Positions 37,801 through 46,022 are shown, counted from the stretch's first letter. The stretch is DNA of 48,629 nt from Saprospiraceae bacterium (GCA_016715405.1 JADKAE010000030.1:1-48629); one strand, 5' to 3'. Notes: generated from the letters alone by a model not told the origin. Translations and numbers: made by a program.

Positions 37801-38733
37801 ATACAGGTCGAAAGTGTGCAGCAGGTAGTCAATATTTTTACATTCTACATGGTGCCACTCATTAAGGGCCATGGGCAAAACCAGCGTAGTATTTCCAATT
37901 ACATTTACATTGTAATGCTGCGTAAACCCGTCGTACCAGCAATTGAGCAAGATGCCGAACGGCGCCCAGAGGCGGAATACGGCGCTAACTCCGCCGGTTG
38001 TAACCGGTTTTACCCAATAGCCTAAGTATTGGTATTGGGTAGGCGTTACATCGTACAACAGGCCGGTATAATCTATGGTAGCCCCGCCTGTAAGTTTCAG
38101 CACCTTGTTGCCTTGTGGCGCTTCGGGGTCTGCCACGGCTTCGGCGAGGTATTCGGGAGTGACCGTAAAATCCAGGGGTGTGCTTTCAAAACTTTCCCAG
38201 AATACTGGCAGCCCCAGTCCCGATTCGGGTTGAAAATCCAGTTCAAAGGTCAAAGTCGACCCGCCGGTATTCGTAAAAGTCAGCGCTGTCGTATCCAGGC
38301 TGCCGCTGGGTAGCGTCACGGCCAGCGTATCGGGTGAAAAATCAAATGTAGTGGGCTCCACGCCAATTCCCAGGAGGCTGATGGTCGAAGTACCGATAGT
38401 TGATAACACCGTCAGCGTACCGGTAGCCGGGCCCAGGGTTAGCGGCGAAAAGAAGACTTGTATGGCGAGCGTATCGCCGGGTTCGACAATAGCAAACTGG
38501 ATATTTTCAGCAAACACTGCCGGCGTAGCAGAAACATCGGTAATGATATAGGCAGCATCGCCGGTATTCGTTACCTGCATCGTCAGCGTGCGGCTTTCGT
38601 TTACAAAAACCTCTCCGAAATCGAGGGTAGTAACCGAAAAGACCGGTTGAGGTCCTGCGAAGGCTTTCAAAGCGACAAATAAAAAGAAGGCCGACAGCGT
38701 TAGCGGTTGGAGCGCGTTGGGATAAAGTTTCAT
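34880..38733 (-). CDS. Large T9SS-secreted protein with choice-of-anchor, CUB and PKD domains (frameshifted)
   Basis: About 1,280 codons in several frames (37498-38733, 36464-37498, 34880-36244, with breaks near 37500 and within 36244-36464). Start ATG 38733, signal peptide LSAFFLFVALKAFAG. Domains in order: choice-of-anchor D/ASH-type beta-sandwich repeats (TTLDFGEVFVNESRTLTMQV and a second, DTLDFGQVYVGLEVEQHLGL), a LamG-like stretch (NEWHHVECKNIDYLLHTFDL), a second anchor-type module, a segment of unknown fold, PKD (YIWDFGDGGSSTEAAPTHIY), a CUB-like domain with paired cysteines, PKD (YFWDFGDGESSTEINPLHVY) and a C-terminal RLSPNPTSGLVQVQI-type T9SS signal. T9SS tails send the protein across the outer membrane, usually to be surface-anchored. 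The last residues (VRVRE) come from the hairpin words. Ligand unknown. Confidence 0.75.
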
Positions 38734-38904
38734 TTTTTTTATTGAGTTTTCCGGGAATAAATTTAGCTCAGCATTGGCAATTAAACACCCATAGGGCAAG
38801 AGATTAACATTTGCCGCCCAACTACGCTTCTTTGTCATACCCGCAGAGTATCTGCACACGCCACGCTACCCCCGTTGTCTGAGTCACGATTTCCGGATTG
38901 ATTC

Positions 38905-38939
38905 AATTCAGGACGTGACTTGGAGTCACATCCTGAATT
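38905..38939. terminator. Hairpin with 16-bp stem upstream of the secreted protein gene
   Basis: AATTCAGGACGTGACT (38905-38920) and AGTCACATCCTGAATT (38924-38939) pair with one mismatch and a 3-nt loop. It stands alone in the 38734-39062 spacer and has no T-run on either side, so a regulatory or mRNA-end role is uncertain. That spacer holds no gene I can support. Confidence 0.5.
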
Positions 38940-38981
38940 ATCCATGCAGGGGTATTGAAGAAAAGCCTTGCCTTTGATGTT

Positions 38982-39033
38982 CGTTTCGACTACGCTCAAC
39001 GAACGGCTTAGTAGGCCGGGGACAGTCGAAACG
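38982..39033. repeat. Inverted repeat CGTTTCGACT...AGTCGAAACG
   Basis: Perfect 10-bp arms (38982-38991 and 39024-39033) with a 32-nt loop, about 30 nt downstream of the pgk stop. Words of the kind TTCGACTACGCTCAACG also appear at about 41760, so it is probably a low-complexity intergenic hairpin, possibly the pgk transcript end. Confidence 0.45.
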
Positions 39034-39062
39034 AGCATTCCCGGCAGCACCAGTTCTCCTCC

Positions 39063-40265
39063 TCAATGCATCGCCGCAATGCCCGGCAGTTCCTTGCCTT
39101 CGAGGAATTCCAGCATCGCGCCGCCGCCGGTGGAGACGTAGCTCACCTGGTCGGACAGGCCCATCTGGTTGACTGCGGCTACCGAGTCGCCGCCGCCGAC
39201 GAGCGAGAAAGCGCCTTTGCTGGTGGCCTGGGCTACCGCTTCGGCGATGGCCTTGGTGCCGCCGGCGAAGTTGGGCATCTCGAAAACGCCTGCGGGGCCG
39301 TTCCAGAGGAGTGTTTTGGAGGCCAGGATCACATCGGCGAATTGGCGGCGGGCCGCCTCTCCGATGTCGAGGCCCATCCAGCCGTCGGGGATGGCTTTGC
39401 TGTTGGCTGTGGCGTGCTGGGCGTCGTTGGCGAAGGCGTCGGCTATGACGGAGTCTTCGGGCAGGAGCAGCTTCACGCCTTTGGCTTTGGCCTTGTCGAG
39501 CAGTTGCAGTGCCGTGTCGAGTTTGTCGTCTTCTACCAGCGAGTTGCCTACGCTACCGCCCTGGGCTTTGAGGAAGGTATAAGCCATAGCTCCGCCCACG
39601 ATGAGGTTGTCGACGAAGTCGATGAGGCGCTCGAGCAGCATGATTTTATCCGACACCTTGGCGCCGCCGATGATGGCCGTGACGGGCCGGTCGGGGTTGT
39701 CGATCACGCGGGTGGCGTTGTCGATTTCGTCCTGCATCAGGAAGCCGAAACCTTTAGCGCCTTTGTCGAAGTATTTGGCTACGACAGTCGTGGAGGCATG
39801 CGCGCGGTGCGCAGTGCCGAAAGCGTCGTTGATGTATACGTCGCCCAACTTGGCGAGCTGAGCCGAGAAGTCTTCGTCGCCTTTTTCTTCGCCTTTGTAA
39901 AAGCGGGTATTTTCGAGCAGGAGCACTTGTCCGGGCTGCAGGGCAGCAGCGGCTTGTTCGGCCACGGGGCCCACGGCTTCTTCGCAGAAAGCGACGGGCA
40001 CGCCCAGCAGTTCGGAGAGGTGGCCTACGAGGTGGCGCAGCGTAAAGCGCTCTTTATCCAGACTCCCATCGGGCAGCAGTTTTTCAGCGGCCTGTCGAGG
40101 TGCGACATGAGTATGGCCGAACCGCCGTGCCCCGAGGATGTATTGTATGGTAGGCACCGCCGCGCGAATACGGTTGTCGTCGGTGATGTGGTATTGTTTG
40201 TCCAGGGGCACGTTGAAATCGACGCGCACTAATACCTTTTTGCCCTGGAAGGAGATGTTTTTCAT
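39063..40265 (-). CDS. pgk: Phosphoglycerate kinase (with a short out-of-frame stretch)
   Basis: 400 residues. Transfers phosphate between 1,3-bisphosphoglycerate and ADP in glycolysis. The N-terminal domain has VLVRVDFNVPLD, then LLENTRFYKGEEKGD, GGAKVSDKI and the nucleotide-site loop TLLWNGPAGVFEMPNFAGGT. Residues about 46-60 read ARRFGHTHVAPRQAA instead of the expected GGSAILMSHLDRP-like substrate motif. The other frame gives GHGGSAILMSHLDRPLK, so one extra G (40130-40133) and one missing A (40080-40084) restore it. The gene is almost certainly intact in the organism. It follows gap, an ordinary glycolytic pairing. Confidence 0.9.
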   Translation of the reverse strand: MKNISFQGKKVLVRVDFNVPLDKQYHITDDNRIRAAVPTIQYILGARRFGHTHVAPRQAAEKLLPDGSLDKERFTLRHLVGHLSELLGVPVAFCEEAVGPVAEQAAAALQPGQVLLLENTRFYKGEEKGDEDFSAQLAKLGDVYINDAFGTAHRAHASTTVVAKYFDKGAKGFGFLMQDEIDNATRVIDNPDRPVTAIIGGAKVSDKIMLLERLIDFVDNLIVGGAMAYTFLKAQGGSVGNSLVEDDKLDTALQLLDKAKAKGVKLLLPEDSVIADAFANDAQHATANSKAIPDGWMGLDIGEAARRQFADVILASKTLLWNGPAGVFEMPNFAGGTKAIAEAVAQATSKGAFSLVGGGDSVAAVNQMGLSDQVSYVSTGGGAMLEFLEGKELPGIAAMH

Positions 40266-40346
40266 GGAAAAGTCTTTGAAAGGGTCTGTCTCGATGAGAG
40301 TGGATGAGAGGTTGATGAAGGAGAACAGCGAACCCTCAGAGAACGC

Positions 40347-41150
40347 TCATAAACCATAGAACCCAGATTTACAACCTGCTACCCTATGGCACAAATCAGC
40401 CAGGCGAGCGGAGTAGCCGGCTTCGTTGTCGTACCAGCCTACCACCTTCACCGTATTGCCGATCACCATCGTGAGTTCGGAGTCGAAGATACAGGAGTGG
40501 GGGTTGCCCAGGATATCGGCGGACACGATCGGTTCGTCGCAGTATTCGAGCACGCCTTTGAGGGAGGCTTCCGAGGCGGCTTTGAAGGCGGCGTTGATTT
40601 CGGCGGCGGTGGCGGTTTTGCGCACTACAGCTGTAAAGTCGGTCACCGAGCCGTCGGGTACGGGTACGCGCATGGCGTTGCCGTTGAGTTTGCCTTTGAG
40701 GTGGGGCAATACTTCGCCTACGGCCTTAGCGGCGCCGGTTGACGTCGGCACGATAGACACGGCGGCGGCGCGAGCGCGGCGCAGGTCGCGGTGCGGAGCG
40801 TCTTGTATGTTCTGGTCGGCCGTATAGGCGTGGATCGTCGTCATAAAGCCGTTTTCGATGCCCAGCAGGTCGTCGAGTACCTTCACCATCGGTGCGAGGC
40901 AGTTGGTGGTACAAGAGGCGTTAGAGAAGATCGCTACATCGGCGGTCACCTTTTCGTTGTTTACGCCCAGGACGATCGTCGGGATGTTGCCTTTGGCAGG
41001 GGCCGAGATGATCACCTTGCGGGCGCCTGCTTGCAGGTGCCAGGAGGCTTTATCCTCGTCGGTAAAGCTAACGTCGTTCATTTGCAGCAGGTTGCGGAAG
41101 GAGAGTCTTCCGATGCGGCCGAAGCCGTTGATGGCGATTTTTTTTGCCAT
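40347..41150 (-). CDS. gap: Glyceraldehyde-3-phosphate dehydrogenase lacking ~70 N-terminal-domain residues
   Basis: 267 residues against about 335 for the family. The start INGFGRIGRLSFRNLLQMNDV is normal, and the catalytic block SNASCTTNCLAP, SSTGAAKAVG-like region and WYDNEAGYS are present. The stretch from about residue 28 to 97, which should hold the ND(L) adenine-ribose loop and the central Rossmann strands, is missing: MNDV runs straight into SFTDEDKASWHLQAGA. The join is in frame. Without it NAD+ cannot bind normally, so the copy is either non-functional or an assembly collapse of about 210 bp. Adjacent to pgk on the same strand. The last residues (CKSGFYGL) also look non-native. Confidence 0.8.
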   Translation of the reverse strand: MAKKIAINGFGRIGRLSFRNLLQMNDVSFTDEDKASWHLQAGARKVIISAPAKGNIPTIVLGVNNEKVTADVAIFSNASCTTNCLAPMVKVLDDLLGIENGFMTTIHAYTADQNIQDAPHRDLRRARAAAVSIVPTSTGAAKAVGEVLPHLKGKLNGNAMRVPVPDGSVTDFTAVVRKTATAAEINAAFKAASEASLKGVLEYCDEPIVSADILGNPHSCIFDSELTMVIGNTVKVVGWYDNEAGYSARLADLCHRVAGCKSGFYGL

Positions 41151-41233
41151 GGTTATTGTGATTTGATGTTATTTAAAATGTTATTTGAGTGATAATGGCA
41201 GGTATTTGCCCGGTATTTATGTTACTTTTATTC

Positions 41234-41323
41234 ACCACAGAGTTAAACGGAGTGCACACAGAGTGACACAGAGCCGGATTTTGACTCTGTGTCACTCCTT
41301 TTTACTCCGTTTAACTCTGTGGT
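41234..41323. repeat. Word-hairpin (CACAGAGTTAAACGGAG words) upstream of gap
   Basis: ACCACAGAGTTAAACGGAGT faces ACTCCGTTTAACTCTGTGGT, with an inner arm GAGTGACACAGAG paired to CTCTGTGTCACTC. It lies 84 nt upstream of the gap start and 268 nt from tRNA-Glu, not directly after a stop codon; this is an exception to the downstream rule. The rest of 41151-41590 shows no gene. Confidence 0.6.
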
Positions 41324-41531
41324 AAAAAAATCTCGTCGTACACGCAATTCAGGTTACCCACACTAGTTATCGTACATCAATGAACGCTTACTTAGTGTAA
41401 AAATAACAATAATTACTTTATCGTGCAATCGGGGAACTTCATTTATTTGTAAAATGTTTACCCACACAGGCGCCGCAAAGGTAAGGAAATAAAGCCTTCT
41501 TCAAAACCAAAATTTTTTTTCGGGCTACGGC

Positions 41532-41561
41532 TTGGAATTATTTGCAGAGGTGTTATCTTTG
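41532..41561 (+). promoter_or_regulatory. tRNA-Glu promoter
   Basis: TTG (41532-41534) and TATCTTTG (41554-41561) are separated by exactly 19 nt, the Bacteroidota consensus spacing. The tRNA starts 30 nt after the -7 element. Confidence 0.8.
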
Positions 41562-41590
41562 TCCCGCTTTACTAAAAAGCATACCAAGAC

Positions 41591-41662
41591 GGCCCGTTCG
41601 TCTAGGGGTTAGGACGCAGGATTTTCATTCCTGTAACACGGGTTCGATTCCCGTACGGGCTG
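41591..41662 (+). tRNA. tRNA-Glu (anticodon TTC)
   Basis: 72 nt cloverleaf: acceptor GGCCCGT/ACGGGCT, D-arm with GGGGTTAGGA, anticodon stem CAGGA/TCCTG around TTTTCAT (anticodon TTC), T-arm CGGG TTCGATT CCCG, discriminator G. CCA is not encoded. It is followed at once by an intrinsic terminator. Confidence 0.95.
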
Positions 41663-41667
41663 CCGGT

Positions 41668-41707
41668 TCGGCCATTCTGGAGAAATCCGGGATGGCCGAT
41701 TTTTTTT
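41668..41707 (+). terminator. Rho-independent terminator after tRNA-Glu
   Basis: Perfect 8-bp stem TCGGCCAT/ATGGCCGA (41668-41675, 41692-41699), partly extended inward, followed by eight T. Confidence 0.85.
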
Positions 41708-41708
41708 G

Positions 41709-41760
41709 ACTTTACGACTGTAAGACTTTACGACTTTACGATCTCTGCCTTTGGTTGAGC
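41709..41760. repeat. Word array (TTTACGACTGTAAGACTTTA) after the kinase-cyclase gene
   Basis: Three or more TTTACGACT words run from the tRNA-Glu terminator towards the 41798 stop (minus). A matching inverted arm is not clear. Same word class as 33438 and 28655. Confidence 0.4.
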
Positions 41761-41797
41761 GGAGTCGAAACGACGAACTGCCGACTGCCGACCGCCA

Positions 41798-44155
41798 TCA
41801 CTCAAACAGCGGCATCCCGCTCTCCATCGGATTTTCCAATTCTGCAAACAGGACGGCAGCGCCTGCGTCGCCTTTGTACAAGCTGTTGTTGCGCATTACC
41901 GGCGAATAGGCGTGGCGGAGAATACGGCGGGCCAGGGTTTTGGCTTCTTTAAGGTAGTATTCGTCTTGGGTGGTGCGGTAAATACTCAGCAAAGCATAAG
42001 CCTGGCCCGACATGCCGCAGCACAGACTGCCGTTGAGGTCTTCCTGGTCGTTTTCCAGAAAATACCTCACTGATTGTTGGGCATAGGTCAGGTAGCGCTT
42101 TTCCAGGGTGACCTTGTACAACAGCATCCACAAAAACGCGTAACCCGCAGCGCCGTGGCACCAGCCGGGCCACGACTCCTCGCCGTTGTTGGTGATATTC
42201 CAGCGCAGGTAGCCGTTTTCCTCGATCCGCTGGTCGATCAGCTGATCCAGGCGGGTGTGGAATTGCCCGGGCAAGGTATTACCTGATCGGTGGCGCCACA
42301 ATAAAGTGGCGTACAATACGCCCGCCCATCCATGAGCGATACCCTTGTAAATGAGTGGATTGTCTTCGCCGATAGCGGAGTAACCATCCAGTGTATTCCA
42401 GATTTTCTCCTGGCTTTGATTGCCCAGTTTTTCCACTTCGCGTTGCATCGCCTCCTCACTGCGCAGTAAATCCCACAGCAAGGCGCATCCGATCAGGTTG
42501 CTCGACAGTCCGACTGTGACATCCAGGTTTTCGCAGGGCTTGGAGGCTTCGGCGACAAACCCTGAAACGGCGTTGTAAAACCCGTTGAGGTCGCCCATAG
42601 CCTTGCTGATCAATGCCTGAACCAGGTGTACGCCGCTAGCGGAGTGGTAGATAGAGGTATGGCCGACCGTCTCCGGCGTTATTTCTATTTCTTTTGAAAA
42701 AAAGGCCCGGTCTTCGTCTTTGAGATAGGCGTGGGCCCGGTTGATCCACACATCGGCCAGGGCGAGCAAATCGGGGTTATTTTTGAGGCAGGCCAGGCGG
42801 TAAAGCATATAGGCGATGCCGGCGGCGCCGTAATTTACTGAGCAGGTCGGCGGCAATTGCAAGCCGTTGTCGATCAGGGGGCCGTCCCAGCCCAATCGAC
42901 CCAGTAGCGCCTCGTTGAAAGCCGCCATAGAATACTTGGTTACTTCCAGTGCGGGCTGTTGCCGCTCCATTCGGTTTTTTATCGCCAAAAAGCAATCAGC
43001 AAATTCTGCAATAGTGGGAAAGCGATCGGCAGGATTTTTAGATAAACCTCTAAAGATCGCCTTTTCTATGTCGGGGTCGATTTCTAAATCATAGCGGCTA
43101 AATGGGATAGGCGCATTTTCGGCAATTTGTTTAAACACCACTTCTTTTTCGAAAGAAAAATCGAGGTATTGACGTCCGGTAAATAGCTGGTAGAGCAAAG
43201 CCGAAAGGCCGTATTGTTCGCCTAAAAAAGAAGCTGGCGGCAGTGGCTTGCCGTTGATCATTGCGAAGGCGTATTCGGGTTCAAAAAAGAAACCCACGCC
43301 ACCTCGGGGGCTATTGTCGGATACCCCTTTAAAACTGGAAATTCCAAAATCGATAATGCTCACCCGACCGTCGTCTGTTACCAAAATATTGCGCGGGTGA
43401 ATATCGGCGTGTACCACCCCTTTACTATGAATGTAAGCATAGGCATCAAGAATATAGCAAGCGGTTTTGACAAGGAACGAGGCATTGTCGGGATCGGTCA
43501 GGTTGCGGTGCTTTTCGGCTTCTTCATCGCAGGGGCTGCCCTCGCGCCATTCCATTACGATGTAGTGATGATTGTCGTATTCGCCATTTTCAATGAGCGC
43601 CGGTGTGTACATGCCATCGAGGTGGCGGAGGATGGCGACTTCCCCTTCATAGTTGCGGATAAGCTGTCGATTAAGTCCCGACGTTTTTAATAATTTTAAA
43701 ACATAAAAAATACCTTCTTTTTTAATTTTATAAACTTCCGTATCCGAAATACTTTGGATTTTAGATACAATTTCATAATCCAAAAAAAAATCTCCCGCCT
43801 CAAAAATATCGGGCGTTTTTTTAGTAGATACATCGCCGTCGGTATCGACCAAAAAGCCTTCACCACGCAGCTGTGCCAGCAGCGCAAACGAATGGTCCAG
43901 CACCTCTTGCGGCTTTAGCTTGTGCAACACGGCATACCTAAAAATGCCTTCCACCAACGGCTTGGGCGCAGTAAACTCTTTCAGCAACTCGGCCACATCC
44001 GCATCAATCACCTTGCTGGTATTGCGGGAATGGTCGAACGTAATCACCACATCGCCTTCCTCGTATTCAAATTTGGCTTTTAGCGCATCGGGCAACTCGG
44101 CCACCGGCGTAAAGCGCACATTTTCGGGAAGAACGTAATTTTTGTCGGTCGACAT
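41798..44155 (-). CDS. Lanthipeptide synthetase-like kinase-cyclase (RRE-like + Ser/Thr kinase + LanC with CCG site)
   Basis: 785 residues. Residues 1-110 show a PqqD/RRE-like winged-helix pattern (VITFDHSRNTSKVIDADVAE, then PQEVLDHSFALLAQLRGEGF), which in RiPP enzymes binds the leader peptide. Residues 130-400 are a protein kinase: VLK (K154), HADIHPRN (249-256, catalytic Asp251, Asn256) and DFG (269-271), all intact. Residues about 420-785 are a LanC-type alpha/alpha-barrel cyclase: HGWAG (608-612), WCHGAAG (Cys666) and LCCGMSG (Cys712, Cys713). The usual CHG of LanC is CCG, giving a three-cysteine zinc site like that of the CCG group of LanM enzymes. No OspF-type lyase domain is present. 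It phosphorylates and cyclises, so elimination would need the neighbouring gene. Last gene of the RiPP operon, 5 nt after the upstream stop. Confidence 0.8.
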   Translation of the reverse strand: MSTDKNYVLPENVRFTPVAELPDALKAKFEYEEGDVVITFDHSRNTSKVIDADVAELLKEFTAPKPLVEGIFRYAVLHKLKPQEVLDHSFALLAQLRGEGFLVDTDGDVSTKKTPDIFEAGDFFLDYEIVSKIQSISDTEVYKIKKEGIFYVLKLLKTSGLNRQLIRNYEGEVAILRHLDGMYTPALIENGEYDNHHYIVMEWREGSPCDEEAEKHRNLTDPDNASFLVKTACYILDAYAYIHSKGVVHADIHPRNILVTDDGRVSIIDFGISSFKGVSDNSPRGGVGFFFEPEYAFAMINGKPLPPASFLGEQYGLSALLYQLFTGRQYLDFSFEKEVVFKQIAENAPIPFSRYDLEIDPDIEKAIFRGLSKNPADRFPTIAEFADCFLAIKNRMERQQPALEVTKYSMAAFNEALLGRLGWDGPLIDNGLQLPPTCSVNYGAAGIAYMLYRLACLKNNPDLLALADVWINRAHAYLKDEDRAFFSKEIEITPETVGHTSIYHSASGVHLVQALISKAMGDLNGFYNAVSGFVAEASKPCENLDVTVGLSSNLIGCALLWDLLRSEEAMQREVEKLGNQSQEKIWNTLDGYSAIGEDNPLIYKGIAHGWAGVLYATLLWRHRSGNTLPGQFHTRLDQLIDQRIEENGYLRWNITNNGEESWPGWCHGAAGYAFLWMLLYKVTLEKRYLTYAQQSVRYFLENDQEDLNGSLCCGMSGQAYALLSIYRTTQDEYYLKEAKTLARRILRHAYSPVMRNNSLYKGDAGAAVLFAELENPMESGMPLFE

Positions 44156-44160
44156 ACCGG

Positions 44161-45329
44161 TTAATTTTGGGAATTAGCAAAAGCGACAGGCATCCAATTC
44201 GATGGATCCACGCCCATTAGCGAAAGCTTTTTTAAAATAAAACCGACAGCTTCTTTGTGCGGTATATGCTCACCACTGGACTGTGTGATGGCCACGGCTA
44301 TTTTATCGGTAATTTCGGCGCGCCAACTGCCGCCTTCCAGGTCTTTTATCACTTCCGCCCTCGGCGGATCAATGCCCCATGACAACAGCCCTTCCTCATC
44401 GATCGGGCAGTGAAAGGCACGCCTTGCGGGTGTTCGCAGAAGAGAGCGGCTTTCAGTACATCGGCGGCTTGGGTGAGTTCGTCATAACGGTTAAAATAAA
44501 CGACCAGCTTATCGGGCCGTAGCACCCCTTCCCTATTAGCGCCCACTTTAAAGCTGACCAACTTAATATGGGGTAATATGTGCAAAAACTGCTGAAAAAC
44601 CCCGGGCAAGTCATCAATGGTGGGGCTGATATAAATTTTATAGGTAGGCAGGTGGCCATTGTGGATAATACGGGCACTGGTCTTATGCCACGAAATCCAG
44701 CCGAATTGCTCCGTCGGCGTCTGTTTCTTCCAGCCGTTCAGCAGTCCTTTGCGCGTATGTGTAGCCACGCGAAGAAACCGCTCGACAGCCCGGCTATCCG
44801 TGAGGTGTGAATACGCCGACGGGCCCGCAGGCATCGTGTTGTAGCCATACAAACGCTGGGCGATACGCCTCGAATCGAGGCCGTCCAGTTGCAGCGCATA
44901 GCGAATAGCTTGTTCGGAAATAGCGGGAAGACGCCCGCCGGATGGCAGGATGGCGGCATCTTCGCGGTATAATGCGGATTGCGCAGCGGCGCCCGAGACA
45001 AACCGGTCGTTGGCCTTCATTTCGAGAATGCCGTCGAGCACAAGTCGGGCCACCACGAGATTCGTCTCGTCGTCGTACGCATTGCGGATAAAATGGGGTA
45101 ATTGACCTTCGGTTTGCAGGGCGTAATACAGGAGGGCGACATCCTTGTAGGCAATTTTAGGGCTCAAATGACCAGCCTTATCGACAGGCATAAACAACCC
45201 ATACACCTCCGGATTCGAGAACAGTTCTGCCAGCGCCTTCGGCGCCGACTGAGCTATGCGACTCGTTTCCAGTAGTTCGTATTGCCGGCCAACACGGAAA
45301 GTATTGGCCGGCAGGAAGTGGAGTTTCAT
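44161..45329 (-). CDS. Candidate phospho-Ser/Thr lyase or RiPP tailoring protein, HopA1/LxmY-like (frameshifted)
   Basis: About 390 codons in two frames: 44349-45329, then 44161-44385, joined near 44385 (GVPFTAPIDEEGLLSWGIDPPR in the combined reading). Visible blocks are TYKIYISPTIDD, RPDKLVVYF and GVPFT...GLLSWGIDPP, with a C-terminal helix of about 50 residues. I do not recognise it with certainty. The layout resembles the HopA1/LxmY group, which acts as a separate phosphothreonine/serine lyase with class V lanthipeptide kinases, and the neighbouring kinase-cyclase lacks its own lyase. It begins 11 nt after the precursor A stop and ends 5 nt before the kinase gene, so it is firmly in the operon. 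Another tailoring or scaffold role is possible. Confidence 0.6.
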
Positions 45330-45340
45330 CGTTCAGGCAG

Positions 45341-45781
45341 TTATTTCATCTGTCTTTTGAGCAGTTTCACTTCATTCATCGCTGCGCTGAGCTTGTCTTC
45401 CAACATCTCCAGATCTTCCTTCGTCTGGGGTTTGAAATTGGCTTCCAGCGCTTTTTCCATTTCTACGATCCATTCCTTGGCGTTTTTCAATTCTTCCAGC
45501 ATCTCGATATCCCTCAGTTCGAAAATGGTAGGATCAATAGCGCCGCCGCATCTGATCGTGCCGCCGCAATCGGGCGTATAAATCGTGTTGAATGACCCGG
45601 CCCAGCATTGTTGGTACATAGTGGAGTTATAGCGTCCGCACGCCGACGCCAATCTAAAAGTACATCCCACCCAGCATATAGCCGGCGATATCTTTTGATT
45701 GGCTCTTATGATATCCGTATTAATGGCATTTTGCGCGCCCTCCATCGAAATGACCAGGTCTTTAATTTTGAACGATTTCAT
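45341..45781 (-). CDS. Six-cysteine RiPP precursor A
   Basis: 146 residues. The leader-like N-terminus MKSFKIKDLVISMEG is nearly identical to that of precursor B (MKTFKIKDLIISMEG). The core has cysteines at 36, 40, 48, 59, 72 and 78 with many Ser/Thr (CTFRLASACGRYNST, CWAGSFNTIYTPDCGGT). The C-terminal ~65 residues (KEDLEMLEDKLSAAMNEVKL...) are a charged amphipathic helix, possibly a coiled-coil follower. There is no signal peptide, double-glycine cut site or membrane segment. Position, relatedness and content make a lanthipeptide-type precursor the best reading, with class III/V-like synthetases next door. Where the mature peptide begins and ends is unknown. Confidence 0.7.
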   Translation of the reverse strand: MKSFKIKDLVISMEGAQNAINTDIIRANQKISPAICWVGCTFRLASACGRYNSTMYQQCWAGSFNTIYTPDCGGTIRCGGAIDPTIFELRDIEMLEELKNAKEWIVEMEKALEANFKPQTKEDLEMLEDKLSAAMNEVKLLKRQMK

Positions 45782-45853
45782 GGCATGGAGTTTGAAAAGT
45801 CAAATATCAATTTACTGTTCGCCTACACACACTCATGCGATTCGTTTCTGGCA

Positions 45854-46021
45854 CTAAGGAACGTGTCGCAAATAACCTACCTGTTTGGGCGGCCTCTTTT
45901 TTCACCATGCTGCGTTGCTTCGTCGGTCACTTAGCTTTGGCTAAGCTCCCTTCTCGCGCCTTGCCTGGTAAAAAAATAGCCTCGCCGAATTCTGGTAAGT
46001 TATTTACGCCACATTCCTAAG
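45854..46021. repeat. ~168-bp imperfect palindrome between the precursor genes, MITE-like
   Basis: The left arm (CTAAGGAACGTGTCGCAAAT) matches the reverse complement of the right arm (CTTAGGAATGTGGCGTAAAT), and the similarity continues inward for about 80 nt to a small central AGCTTTGGCTAAGCT-type loop. It has no ORF and is flanked by 2-nt spacing from the precursor B stop (46023). The size and terminal symmetry resemble a miniature inverted-repeat element. It could equally be a large mRNA hairpin that sets the ratio of the two precursors. Confidence 0.6.
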
Positions 46022-46022
46022 C

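Noticed and set aside
38457..38682. Plus-strand small ORF in the T9SS protein region
   Set aside because: Overlaps a conserved secreted-protein reading frame on the minus strand and shows no family pattern.
39066..40232. Plus-strand ORF of 388 aa over pgk
   Set aside because: Antisense shadow: composition (glycine, histidine and valine runs) follows the pgk codons and no domain is visible.
45835..46020. Short plus-strand ORF inside the palindromic element
   Set aside because: It reads through the inverted repeat, has no family resemblance and would overlap the mobile-element-like structure.
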